Below are positions 1-7,724 of a stretch of DNA of 64,000 nt, piece by piece (the stretch's first letter is position 1; each line of letters starts with the position of its first letter). Source of the DNA: Methyloligella solikamskensis. GTDB lineage: Bacteria; Pseudomonadota; Alphaproteobacteria; Rhizobiales; Methyloligellaceae. Below the pieces are notes generated by a model, which made no database searches, had not been told where the DNA came from, and was given only the letters and a program-made list of their open reading frames with translations. Made by a program: the position numbers and the translations under genes. Where the stretch lies: positions 1,178,001 through 1,242,000 of the forward strand of contig NZ_JBHTJO010000001.1 of NCBI RefSeq assembly GCF_042676065.1, in the 5' to 3' direction.

Positions 1-989
1 GGCTCAAGCTGAACACTTCGGTGATCTTCGGCGGCGTTCCCCACGGTAAGCAGATCAAGGCTCTCAAGGCCGGCACCGATATCGTCGTAGCGACGCCCGG
101 CCGCTTGCTCGAGCTCTTGAACAATCGCCACATCAAGCTGGACCGGCTCGAGGTTCTGGTGCTCGACGAAGCCGACCGCATGTTCGACATGGGCTTCATC
201 AGAGACATCCGGAAGATCGTCCGGTTCTGCCCGAAGCAGCGCCAGACGCTGCTGTTTTCCGCCACCATGCCGCCGACCATCGCGGAGCTGGCTAAGGAGG
301 TCTTGCACGATGCGCAGCGCATCGAGATCTCGCCGGAAAAGGTGGCGGTCGATCGCATCCGCCAGCAGGTCTACTTTGTCGGCGCGCAAGACAAGCGGAA
401 ACTGCTTGCGGACTTGATCGACGGGCCGGAGACGGGCCAGGCGATCGTGTTTACCCGGACCAAGCGCGGCGCCGACCGTGTCTGCCGCGGTCTCGTCGAG
501 GGCGGCACTTCTGCGGTCGCCCTGCATGGCAACAAGGCCCAGGGCGCCCGTGTGAAGGCGCTGGAAGGCTTCCGCAGCGGCAAGGTCCGTGTGCTGGTGG
601 CGACGGATATTGCGGCGCGCGGGATCGACATCCCCGGCATTTCCCACGTCATCAATTACGAGCTGCCGAACGAGCCGGAGAGCTATGTGCACCGCATCGG
701 CCGTACGGCCCGGGCAGGCGCTTCGGGTATTGCGCTTTCGTTCTGCGATGCCGCTGAGCGGCCTTATCTGAAGGCCATCGAGCGGCTCACCCGCGTGGCC
801 GTGGAGGCGGTGGACCATCCGCTTGCGCAGGTGTCTCAGGATGAGGCGCCGAGGCGGCCGGCAAAACGCGGCGCGCGCGGCGCCGGACCGGCTCGGAAGC
901 GCCGCCGTCCCGGAAAGCGGCCGGTGCCCGGAGGCCGCCCGTTCGCTAAATCCAGAGCAGTGCAGCGTCAATCGGAGGCTTCGGTATGA
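1..989 (+). CDS. DEAD-box ATP-dependent RNA helicase, 3' part (RhlE-like)
   Basis: The gene starts outside the window; the frame is open from base 3, so the first GTG at 21 is internal. The visible part holds motif Ib (TPGR), motif II DEAD in VLDEADRMFDMGF, motif III SAT, and the helicase C domain with ATDIAARGIDIP and motif VI HRIGRTARAG. The Q motif and Walker A lie upstream of the window. The last ~45 residues are a basic Arg/Lys/Gly/Pro tail, as in RhlE-type helicases that remodel structured RNA and take part in ribosome assembly, RNA decay and cold adaptation. It overlaps the next gene by four bases (ATGA), so it is probably co-transcribed with the three small genes that follow. Family assignment is certain; the subfamily name is inference. 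Confidence 0.95.
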   Translation, partial: LKLNTSVIFGGVPHGKQIKALKAGTDIVVATPGRLLELLNNRHIKLDRLEVLVLDEADRMFDMGFIRDIRKIVRFCPKQRQTLLFSATMPPTIAELAKEVLHDAQRIEISPEKVAVDRIRQQVYFVGAQDKRKLLADLIDGPETGQAIVFTRTKRGADRVCRGLVEGGTSAVALHGNKAQGARVKALEGFRSGKVRVLVATDIAARGIDIPGISHVINYELPNEPESYVHRIGRTARAGASGIALSFCDAAERPYLKAIERLTRVAVEAVDHPLAQVSQDEAPRRPAKRGARGAGPARKRRRPGKRPVPGGRPFAKSRAVQRQSEASV

Positions 990-1234
990 CCAAATCTTCT
1001 CTCGCCCGCCTGTCGGCGGCAAAACTCAAAGGGGAGGCGCTCTTCGAGCGCCGCCTAGCGCCACAGGAACTGATCAAGCAAGAGCGGCAGGTGGCCTCTG
1101 ACGCCATCTCAGCGAAGACGGAGCGCCTGCGTGCGCTGCGTCTCGCCAGGGAAGCGGCCGAAAAGCAGGACGCGCCCATCCCCGGACCCGGTTCCGTGGC
1201 TCGGAAAAAGGTGCGGCGTTCGAAGCAGACCTGA
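986..1234 (+). CDS. Small conserved protein of unknown function, 82 aa
   Basis: I do not recognise a named domain. The start codon lies in the ATGA overlap with the helicase stop, which argues for translational coupling and for a real gene. The product is highly charged and mostly helical, with a basic end (ARKKVRRSKQT), no signal peptide and no membrane segment, so it is probably cytoplasmic. With the next two genes it forms a helicase-linked run of short basic proteins. A role in RNA or ribosome binding is only a guess from position and charge. Confidence 0.7.
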   Translation: MTKSSLARLSAAKLKGEALFERRLAPQELIKQERQVASDAISAKTERLRALRLAREAAEKQDAPIPGPGSVARKKVRRSKQT

Positions 1235-1250
1235 CAAGGAGAGCGGCCAG

Positions 1251-1421
1251 ATGGCGTTCAAACCAAACTATAATTACGAGAAGGCCGAGCGTGCTCGGGC
1301 CAAAGCGCAGAAAAAGCAGGACAAGCTGCAGCGGCAGCAAGAAGAGACCGCAAAGCGCAAGTCCGACCGTGACGATGAGAGCCCTGCAGCCGTGAGGGAA
1401 GAAGACTCCGGCGCGGCTTAG
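1251..1421 (+). CDS. Small charged protein, 56 aa
   Basis: A short frame starting MAFKPNYNYEKAERARAKAQ, with a good ribosome site (AAGGAGAG) about 10 bases upstream and only 16 bases after the previous stop. The sequence is almost all Lys, Arg, Glu, Gln and Ala and should form one long helix or be disordered until bound. The opening MAFKPNYN and charged helix recall small proteins found in many rhizobial genomes, but I know of no function. The longer frame opening at 1131 overlaps the preceding gene, so I use the internal ATG with its ribosome site. Confidence 0.65.
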   Translation: MAFKPNYNYEKAERARAKAQKKQDKLQRQQEETAKRKSDRDDESPAAVREEDSGAA

Positions 1422-1437
1422 GCAAAAAGGACAGGTC

Positions 1438-1710
1438 ATGGCTAGAAAGCAAAAGGCGAAGCCCCAGGGCTTCGTGCTGTTCGACGTCGTCTACGAGGAC
1501 GGCACCCAGACGTCCAACCGGAAGGTGCCGGCAACGGAGCTTGCCGGGCTGGAAGGGGATGCGCCGGCGCGCGATATCATCGAGGATCAGGACCGGAAGA
1601 TCGTCGAAGCCTCGGGCGTTGCGCGGGCGCCGATCAAATCGATCAGCCGGAGCCCAAGCACGCGTTCGAGCACCCGTGGCCGTGCAGCGGAAGCGGCCGG
1701 AGGCGTCTAA
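1438..1710 (+). CDS. Small conserved protein of unknown function, 90 aa
   Basis: Begins 16 bases after the 56-aa gene, with AAAAGGACAGGTC upstream of the ATG. The N-terminal half (FVLFDVVYEDGTQTSNRKV) looks like a small beta-rich fold. The middle contains AGLEGDAPARDIIEDQDRKI and the C-terminal third is Ser/Arg/Ala-rich and probably disordered. No signal peptide or membrane helix. It is the last gene of the helicase-linked run and is followed by a stem-loop that could end the transcript. Function unknown. Confidence 0.65.
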   Translation: MARKQKAKPQGFVLFDVVYEDGTQTSNRKVPATELAGLEGDAPARDIIEDQDRKIVEASGVARAPIKSISRSPSTRSSTRGRAAEAAGGV

Positions 1711-1718
1711 GGCGTATC

Positions 1719-1752
1719 CATCTCCGTCACCGATGACGGAGATGTGGTTTTC
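1719..1752 (+). terminator. Stem-loop terminator after the helicase operon
   Basis: A perfect 11-bp stem (CATCTCCGTCA / TGACGGAGATG) with a 4-base CCGA loop at 1719-1744, followed by TGGTTTTCC. The U tract is short, so termination strength is uncertain, but the position just after the 90-aa gene fits. Confidence 0.6.
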
Positions 1753-1862
1753 CGTGACGGCCGCCCCCGCGATACAGTCTTCAAGAGATAATATTCCTCC
1801 ATGAGGATTGCGGCTCGATCGGGTCTTCCCGATCCATCTCTTTTTCGAGAGAGGAGGTCAGA

Positions 1863-2648
1863 ATGCGGTTTCTCTCAGTTGCACTGCTCTTCGCGCTGGT
1901 GGTTGCACCGGCGCTTCATGCGACGTCTGCAAGGGCCGAGCCCACGGAGATCACGGTCCGGGTGCTCGGCAAGGATTCCAAATTCGTCGGCACCAGCATG
2001 GGCGGCGTGCAGATCACCTTGCGGGATGCCCAGACCGGCGAGGTCCTGGCGAAGGGCGTCACCGCAGGCGGCACCGGCGATACCGAGCTTCTGATGCACA
2101 AGGATCGCGGGCGGCGCGCCCAGCTTTCCGACGACTCGGCGGCGAAGTTCTCCGCGACGCTCGATCTCGACACGCCCCGGCTGATCAAGGCGGAGGCTTA
2201 TGGTCCGCTCGGCCAGCTGCAGGGCGTGGGCCACGCCTCTTCCACCCAATGGGTGGTGCCGGGCAAGGACGTGACGGGTGGCGACGGCTGGGTGCTGGAG
2301 CTGCCGGGCTTCGTGGTGGATGTGCTTTCGCCGCCGGCCCATGTCCGGATTCCGGCAGGCACGAGCAGCGTGCCGGTTGAGGCGAATGTCGTGATGATGT
2401 GCGGCTGCCCCATCGAGCCCGACGGGCTGTGGGATGCCGACGCTTACGAGGTGAAGGCGCTCATCCGCCATGATGGCGAGCCGGCCGGCGAGGTCGCCCT
2501 GAGCTATGCCGGCGAGACCAGCCAGTTCAAAGGCGAGGTGCCGGTCGACGGGCCGGGCGTCTACGAGGTCACGGTGTTCGCCTACGACCCGGCCAACGGC
2601 AATACCGGCCTCGACCGGACGACCTTCATCGCCAAGGGCGAGGAATAA
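1863..2648 (+). CDS. Secreted Ig-like fold protein of unknown function, 261 aa
   Basis: Has a clear signal peptide (residues 1-25, hydrophobic core LSVALLFALVVAPAL, cut after SARA) and a strong ribosome site (GAGGAGGTCAGA) just upstream. The mature part is beta-rich. Residues 30-110 resemble a carboxypeptidase-regulatory or transthyretin-like domain (GVQITLRDAQTGEVLAKGVT), and residues 150-260 look like a second Ig-like domain (VPVEANVVMM, GVYEVTVFAYDPANGNTG). The CGCPIEPDGLWD stretch carries two cysteines. Periplasmic or surface location is expected. It stands alone between a terminator and a convergent stress-protein gene. I cannot assign a function. Confidence 0.75.
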   Translation: MRFLSVALLFALVVAPALHATSARAEPTEITVRVLGKDSKFVGTSMGGVQITLRDAQTGEVLAKGVTAGGTGDTELLMHKDRGRRAQLSDDSAAKFSATLDLDTPRLIKAEAYGPLGQLQGVGHASSTQWVVPGKDVTGGDGWVLELPGFVVDVLSPPAHVRIPAGTSSVPVEANVVMMCGCPIEPDGLWDADAYEVKALIRHDGEPAGEVALSYAGETSQFKGEVPVDGPGVYEVTVFAYDPANGNTGLDRTTFIAKGEE

Positions 2649-2668
2649 TCGCTGACAAACAGCCCGCT

Positions 2669-3505
2669 CTAGTGGGCCATCAGGGCGGGGATCTTGCTGT
2701 TCGCCATGACGTGGCGGGTGGCCCCGCCCAGCACCCATTCTCTGAAGCGCGAGCGGCCGAAGGCACCCATGACAATCAGGTCGGCGCTCTTCTCCTCCGC
2801 GATCTTCAGGATCTGCGCGCCCGCATCCGCGCCGGGGATCTGCTTGTCGTATTTTGTAGCATTCACCCCGTGGCGCTTCATATAGGCGAGGGGATCGGGA
2901 GCAGGCACCCGCAAGGTGTCGGGTAGGGTCTCCTGAGACGGGCCCACGAGCAGGGTCACTTCCTCTGTGTGCTTCAGAAGCGGCATGGCCTTGCGCAAGG
3001 CGGCGGCGGCCTGAACGCTGCCGTTCCAGGCGACGATGGCGTGCTTGCGCGCGACAGGCCCGTCCCATTTTTTTGGAACGACGAGGGTGGGGTAGCCGGA
3101 GAGTGCCATCTGCACGGCCGGTCCCCATAGCAAATCGGCGCCCGGTGTCGACTGCTCCACCACGACGAGATCCTGCAGGCGGCAGGCCTGGAGCAGCACG
3201 TCGGCGGAATCGCCTTCGCCGATCATCCAGCTATGGGTGACGCCGGCCGCATCGGCCGCCTCGGTGAAGCGCTTCTCGGCCGCCTTGGCCTCGCGCGCTT
3301 CGGCGTCAGAGACCTTCGCGATCTCTTCCTCGGACGGGTTCATGAACGGGGTCTTGGTGACTGTCCGGAGCATGGCGCTTTCCGGCAGGCTCGCCACGCC
3401 GGTCAGATGGGCCTCGTCCTGCTTGGCGATCTCCACGCCAACGCGGAGGGTCGCATCCCCTCCGGCCAGCGGCATATGCACGAGAATTTCCTGGTAGCCT
3501 TCCAC
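2669..3505 (-). CDS. Two-domain universal stress protein (UspA family)
   Basis: At 278 aa the protein is twice the single-domain length. Residues 1-140 form one Usp-type alpha/beta domain (YQEILVHMPLAGGDATLRVG) and residues 145-278 a second one with HAIVAWNGSVQAAAALRKA and the family C-terminal pattern GAFGRSRFREWVLGGATRHV (close to the G-x2-G-x9-G-S/T nucleotide-binding motif). I chose the GTG at 3505 because GGAGGAGG sits seven bases upstream; the frame is open to an ATG at 3568 that has no ribosome site. Usp proteins are cytoplasmic and accumulate under starvation, oxidative or osmotic stress. Confidence 0.9.
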   Translation of the reverse strand: MEGYQEILVHMPLAGGDATLRVGVEIAKQDEAHLTGVASLPESAMLRTVTKTPFMNPSEEEIAKVSDAEAREAKAAEKRFTEAADAAGVTHSWMIGEGDSADVLLQACRLQDLVVVEQSTPGADLLWGPAVQMALSGYPTLVVPKKWDGPVARKHAIVAWNGSVQAAAALRKAMPLLKHTEEVTLLVGPSQETLPDTLRVPAPDPLAYMKRHGVNATKYDKQIPGADAGAQILKIAEEKSADLIVMGAFGRSRFREWVLGGATRHVMANSKIPALMAH

Positions 3506-3611
3506 GCCGTTCCTCCTCCAAGCGTTTTCTTTGAGCCAGAGGATGGGCCGAAGCTTCGCCGCGATCAAGGGAGAGGCTTGGCACAGCTGCAGGACTGATA
3601 AGCATCGTCCG

Positions 3612-4064
3612 TCAGAACGTTGGGAAGACCCCGCGCGGGGCGCCGAACTCCTCAGGCCAGGTCACCCAGGGGACGTCCGTGGCGCAAATCACCTTCTCGC
3701 GCACGGTCCAGCGGCCGGCGCGCTTGAACAGCAGGGCGTGAATGAGCCCGCCGCACATATCGTCTTCCACGTCTTGCGCGTAGTCGGTTTTGCTCCAGTC
3801 GATGGGCTTGCCGCCGGGGCGCTGGGGTTCGGCCTGCAGGAAGGCCCAGTTTCCGCAAACGCCGAAATGACTGATCACGAAGACGACGTTCTGGTTGAAC
3901 TGCGGCTGAATATCGGTCCGCAGGGTATCGAGAATGGCCTTGCGCGCCGGGGAGCCGGGAGCAGGCGTGTGCGGGCACGACTTGGCTGCGACGGACTGAG
4001 GCAGGGCGGTGAAAAGGACCGCGGCCAAGAGTGAGGTCAAGAGGGTTGCGAAAACGGTCTTCAT
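3612..4064 (-). CDS. Small secreted protein of unknown function, 150 aa
   Basis: Signal peptide at residues 1-27 (MKTVFATLLTSLLAAVLFTA ... VAA). I chose the ATG at 4064 since CCGGAGGT lies upstream and the signal peptide begins there. The mature protein has four cysteines, at least two of which could pair, and a fold reminiscent of small periplasmic NTF2-like proteins: a helix RKAILDTLRTDIQ, strands NVVFVISHFGVCGNWAFLQA, and a GRWTVREKV strand. It is divergent from efeU across a 213-bp promoter region. No function can be assigned. Confidence 0.7.
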   Translation of the reverse strand: MKTVFATLLTSLLAAVLFTALPQSVAAKSCPHTPAPGSPARKAILDTLRTDIQPQFNQNVVFVISHFGVCGNWAFLQAEPQRPGGKPIDWSKTDYAQDVEDDMCGGLIHALLFKRAGRWTVREKVICATDVPWVTWPEEFGAPRGVFPTF

Positions 4065-4209
4065 GGCAATCAGAACCTCCGGAAAACGGCGTAAAACACC
4101 TGAAACGATAGAGCCGCAGGCAGCTTCAGGACAAGGTGACGGCGCTCTATCGATCCGATCTGCCTCGGCCGGAACCATCCTCTTGAGAAACCAAGGAGAA
4201 AAGGGCGGC

Positions 4210-4265
4210 TTGTCTCTTAGACAAACCGACTCTAAAAGTCTCCTTTTGCACTCCTAATCCATTAG
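4210..4265 (+). promoter_or_regulatory. Three palindromes upstream of efeU: candidate iron-responsive operator region
   Basis: Three short palindromes sit in tandem in the 70 bases before efeU: TTGTCT-ctt-AGACAA (4210-4224), GACT-ctaaa-AGTC (4228-4240) and CTAAT-cc-ATTAG (4254-4265). A TTAGAC half at 4218-4223 and a CTCTAA half at 4230-4235 also form an inverted pair across the first two. efe operons are normally iron-repressed in alphaproteobacteria by Irr, RirA or Fur/Mur-type regulators; which of them binds here is inference. Confidence 0.5.
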
Positions 4266-4277
4266 ACTGAGCGGATA

Positions 4278-5135
4278 ATGCTGGCGCCATTCCTCATCAT
4301 GTTGCGCGAAGGTTTGGAGGCCGCGCTGATCACCGGGATCATCGCGACCTATTTGCGCCAGACGGGCCGGTCCGCCTGGATGCCGATGGTCTGGATCGGC
4401 ATCTTCCTAGCGGTTGCCATGTCGCTCTTTGTGGGTGCGGCGCTGCAATGGGTCAGCGCCGAGTTTCCGCAGAAGATGCAGGAGCTGTTCGAGGCCTGCG
4501 TTGGCTTCGTCGCGGTGGTCGTACTCACCTCCATGGTCTTCTGGATGCGCAAGGCCGCTCGCTCCATCAAGGCGGAGCTCCACGATTCCATCGATACGGC
4601 TCTGGAGTCCTCTGCCGCCGGCTGGGCGCTGATCGGCATGGTGTTCTTCGCCGTGGCGCGGGAGGGGCTGGAATCCATCTTCTTCCTGCTCGCCATCTTC
4701 CAGCAAAGCTCAGGTCCGGCAATGCCGCTGGCGGCGCTTGCCGGCGTTCTGCTCTCCATGGCGGCGGGCTTTGCGATCTATTTCGGCGGCCTCCGGCTGA
4801 ACCTGAGGCGCTTCTTCCGCTGGACGGGGATCTTCATCCTGTTCGTCGCAGGCGGTCTCCTGGCCGGTGCGCTGGGCAGCCTGCACGAGGCGGGTCTGTG
4901 GAACGGTCTGCAGACGCCCGCCTACGATCTGACCGAGGTGCTGCCGGTCTCCGGCGTTCTGGGCACCATCCTCTCCGGCATCCTCGGCTATCAGGACAGC
5001 CCGAGCATCGGCGAGGTGATCGTCTATCTGGGCTTCCTCGCCTTCACCCTCACCTGGTTCCTTCAGCCCTACACGCCGTCGACTGAGAAGACGGATACGG
5101 GTGCGCTGAAATCCGCGGAAGGGACCAATGCCTGA
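4278..5135 (+). CDS. efeU: Ferrous/ferric iron permease EfeU (FTR1 family)
   Basis: A 285-aa inner-membrane protein with seven predicted hydrophobic helices. It carries the two iron-binding REGLE motifs of the Ftr1/EfeU family at residues 10-14 (LREGLEAALITG) and 128-132 (AREGLESIFFLLA). EfeU is the channel of the EfeUOB elemental iron importer, which works at low pH or under microaerobic conditions. The downstream efeO start overlaps its 3' end by eight bases, and efeB and an efeM-like gene follow, so the operon is complete. The short C-terminal tail after the last helix is polar and cytoplasmic. The start ATG is in frame with the first helix, with a palindrome-rich promoter region upstream. 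Confidence 0.95.
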   Translation: MLAPFLIMLREGLEAALITGIIATYLRQTGRSAWMPMVWIGIFLAVAMSLFVGAALQWVSAEFPQKMQELFEACVGFVAVVVLTSMVFWMRKAARSIKAELHDSIDTALESSAAGWALIGMVFFAVAREGLESIFFLLAIFQQSSGPAMPLAALAGVLLSMAAGFAIYFGGLRLNLRRFFRWTGIFILFVAGGLLAGALGSLHEAGLWNGLQTPAYDLTEVLPVSGVLGTILSGILGYQDSPSIGEVIVYLGFLAFTLTWFLQPYTPSTEKTDTGALKSAEGTNA

Positions 5136-6309
5136 GCAGCCGGAGCAGACAGGCGGCGCGCCGTCGTCGCGCTGGGTCTATGGCGGCCTGGTGGGCGCGA
5201 TCCTTCTCATGGTCGCGGGCGGCGTGGCGTTCTATCTCGCCACCCAGCGGAAAGGGCCGGACACAGCGGCCGCCGACTACACGGTCTCGGTCTCGGCCAA
5301 GTCTTGCGAGCCGAACGAGATCACGGTGCCCGGCGGCAAGCGCAGCTTCGAGATCGTGAACACCTCCGACCGGCCCATTGAGTGGGAGATTCTGGACGGG
5401 GTCATGGTCGTGGCGGAGCAGGAGAATATCGCGCCGGGCTTCCGGCAGACCCTAACGGCCCAGCTCGCCCCGGGCGAGTACGAGATCACCTGCGGGCTGC
5501 TCTCCAATCCGCGCGGCAAGCTGGTGGTGACGGAGTCCAAAGAGTCGCGGGCGGCCGCGGCCGATGTGGGCCTGCGGAAGTTCTTAGGGCCGCTGTCGGA
5601 ATACCGGGTCTATCTCGTGCTGCAGAGTGCGCGGGCAGTCGCCGAAGCGGAAGATCTGGCGGCGAGCATCGAGGCGGGCGATTTGGAAGACGCGCGGGTG
5701 CAATGGGAAGAGGCGCGCCTGCCCTATAAGCGGGTGGAGCCGGTGGCCTATCGCTTCTCCGATCTGGAGAACGCCATCGATCCGGTCGCCGATTATCTGG
5801 CCAAGCGCGAGGACGATCCCGCCTTCACCGGCTATCACCGGATCGAATATGGGCTGTTCGAAGAGAACACCACGGAAGGGCTGCAGCCGGCGGCCGATCA
5901 GCTCGTGACGGATCTGAAAACGCTGAAGGAGCGTCTGGCCGAGCTGAAGCTCGATCCGGCGCTACTGATCTCGATCCCGGCCGACATGTCACGGCAGTTG
6001 GCGCAAGGAAAGATCGCGGACGGCGAGGACCGCTATGCCGAGACCGACCTTGCCGATATCGCGGCCAATTTCGAAGGGATCGCCAAGATCACCGGGCTGC
6101 TGCAATCGGTGGTGAAGCCGGTGGACGCAGGTCTCGAAGCGCAGATCGAAGAGGATCTGGCGGATATCGAAAGCCAGCTTGCGGCGCTCAAGACGGAAGG
6201 CGGATACCCGCCCTATAGCGAGGTGGACGACAGCGCGCGTGCAGCCCTGGCGGATGCGTTCGGCGCGCTTGCCGACACGCTCGACCGGCTCAATTCAGTG
6301 ATCGGATAG
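5128..6309 (+). CDS. efeO: EfeO: cupredoxin plus imelysin (M75) iron-binding protein
   Basis: A 393-aa periplasmic partner of EfeU. An N-terminal hydrophobic segment (residues 18-38) is a signal anchor or signal peptide. Residues 48-137 form a cupredoxin domain, with Cys60 and Cys122 in positions used in EfeO for metal binding or a disulfide. Residues 148-393 form the imelysin/M75 domain with the HxxE metal motif HRIE at 237-240 (GYHRIEYGLFEENTTEGL). In the EfeUOB model EfeO collects iron and hands it to the permease. Ribosome site GGAAGGGACC precedes the ATG. The domain architecture is the long form found in E. coli. Confidence 0.93.
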   Translation: MPEQPEQTGGAPSSRWVYGGLVGAILLMVAGGVAFYLATQRKGPDTAAADYTVSVSAKSCEPNEITVPGGKRSFEIVNTSDRPIEWEILDGVMVVAEQENIAPGFRQTLTAQLAPGEYEITCGLLSNPRGKLVVTESKESRAAAADVGLRKFLGPLSEYRVYLVLQSARAVAEAEDLAASIEAGDLEDARVQWEEARLPYKRVEPVAYRFSDLENAIDPVADYLAKREDDPAFTGYHRIEYGLFEENTTEGLQPAADQLVTDLKTLKERLAELKLDPALLISIPADMSRQLAQGKIADGEDRYAETDLADIAANFEGIAKITGLLQSVVKPVDAGLEAQIEEDLADIESQLAALKTEGGYPPYSEVDDSARAALADAFGALADTLDRLNSVIG

Positions 6310-6314
6310 TTGCC

Positions 6315-7700
6315 ATGACGGAAGACGGCAAAAAGAACAGACGCGCGGTTCAGGGGGGCGGGTGCCCCTATGCGAGCCGCCGGGAAATGCTCTTCGGTCT
6401 TGCCGGTGCCGGCGGGGCGCTTGCGCTTGGGGCAGGCGGTGCGTTCGCCAAGGACGCCAAGCAGGCCGAGGTTGAGGTGAAGACGGGAAGGGCGGACTCC
6501 ACGAGCGGCCGCCAGGTTGCCGATGCGCCGTCGGGCTCGGGCAATACCAAGGACCGGGTGCCGTTCTATGGTGCGCATCAGGCGGGCGTGATCACCCCGC
6601 GGCCGGCCACGGGTATCGTTGCGTCTTTCGATGTCGTCGCGCGCAAGCCGGAAGAGCTGGAGCAGATGTTCCGGGAGCTGACCGACCGGATCGCCTTCCT
6701 CACCCAGGGGGGCAAGGTGCCCCAGCTCGATCCCAAGCTGCCGCCGGCGGATTCCGGTGTGCTGGGGCCGGTGATCGAGCCGGACAATCTCACCATCACC
6801 GTGGGGCTCGGCGACTCGCTTTTCGAGAACCGGCCGTGGCTTAAGCCACTCAAGCCAAAGCAGCTCCAGCGTATGCCGGAATTTCCGAACGATGCGCTGG
6901 ATGCGGAGCGGAGCCACGGCGATCTATCTATCCAGTTTTCCGCCAATCTCATGGACACGAACATCCACGCCTTGCGGGATATCGTGAAGAACCTGCCCGA
7001 ATATCTCGTCATGCGGTGGATGCAGGAGGGCGACGTGCCGGTGATCCCGCCGAAGCCGGACGGCAGCTCGGAAAGCGCCCGCAATTTCCTCGGCTTTCAC
7101 GACGGCTCGGCCAATCCGGATTCCAACGATGCGGAGCTGATGGAGGAGGTCGTCTGGGTGGATGAGGGTGACGACGAGCCGGAATGGGCCTATGGCGGCA
7201 CCTATCAGGCGGTGCGCATCATCCGGAACTTCGTGGAGCGTTGGGACAGGACGCCCTTGCGGGAGCAGGAGCGCATCTTCGGCCGCAAGAAGAACTCCGG
7301 CGCCCCGCTCGATGGGGGCACCACGGAAAGCGATGTGCCGGACTACGCGGCGGATCCGGAGGGCAAGCTGACGCCGCTGGACGCTCATATCCGGCTGGCC
7401 AATCCGCGCACGCCGGAATCCGACGAGAATTTGATCCTGCGGCGGCCGTTCAACTATTCCAACGGCGTCACGAAGTCGGGCCAGCTCGACCAGGGGCTGC
7501 TGTTCATCGCCTATCAGGCCGACCTGGAGAAGGGCTTCATCACCGTTCAGCGGCGTCTCGATGGCGAACCCCTTGAGGAGTACATCAAGCCCGTGGGCGG
7601 CGGCTTCTTCTACGTGCTGCCCGGCGTGCCCGGACCCGAAAACTATCTCGGCCAGAGCCTGATCGAGGCTGCCAAGAAATCCGACGACACCCCAACCTAA
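6315..7700 (+). CDS. efeB: EfeB: Tat-exported Dyp-type heme peroxidase / deferrochelatase
   Basis: 461 aa. The twin-arginine signal is SRREMLF at residues 21-27 followed by a hydrophobic Gly/Ala stretch, so the folded heme protein is exported by Tat. The Dyp-peroxidase signature GFHDG is at 260-264 (FLGFHDGSANPDSN), with the distal Asp in place. The likely proximal heme ligand is His358 in DAHIRLANPRTP, and the C-terminal part carries FNYSNG and GLLFIAYQADLEKGF. EfeB oxidises ferrous iron or acts on heme to feed the EfeO-EfeU pathway. It begins five bases after efeO stops and belongs to the same transcript. Confidence 0.95.
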   Translation: MTEDGKKNRRAVQGGGCPYASRREMLFGLAGAGGALALGAGGAFAKDAKQAEVEVKTGRADSTSGRQVADAPSGSGNTKDRVPFYGAHQAGVITPRPATGIVASFDVVARKPEELEQMFRELTDRIAFLTQGGKVPQLDPKLPPADSGVLGPVIEPDNLTITVGLGDSLFENRPWLKPLKPKQLQRMPEFPNDALDAERSHGDLSIQFSANLMDTNIHALRDIVKNLPEYLVMRWMQEGDVPVIPPKPDGSSESARNFLGFHDGSANPDSNDAELMEEVVWVDEGDDEPEWAYGGTYQAVRIIRNFVERWDRTPLREQERIFGRKKNSGAPLDGGTTESDVPDYAADPEGKLTPLDAHIRLANPRTPESDENLILRRPFNYSNGVTKSGQLDQGLLFIAYQADLEKGFITVQRRLDGEPLEEYIKPVGGGFFYVLPGVPGPENYLGQSLIEAAKKSDDTPT

Positions 7701-7724
7701 GGCTTACCCCCGAAGGAAACCGAT

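Noticed and set aside
1875..3128. Minus-strand frame of 417 codons over the Ig-like and stress-protein genes
   Set aside because: Overlaps two better-supported genes on both strands, has no ribosome site and no recognisable motif.
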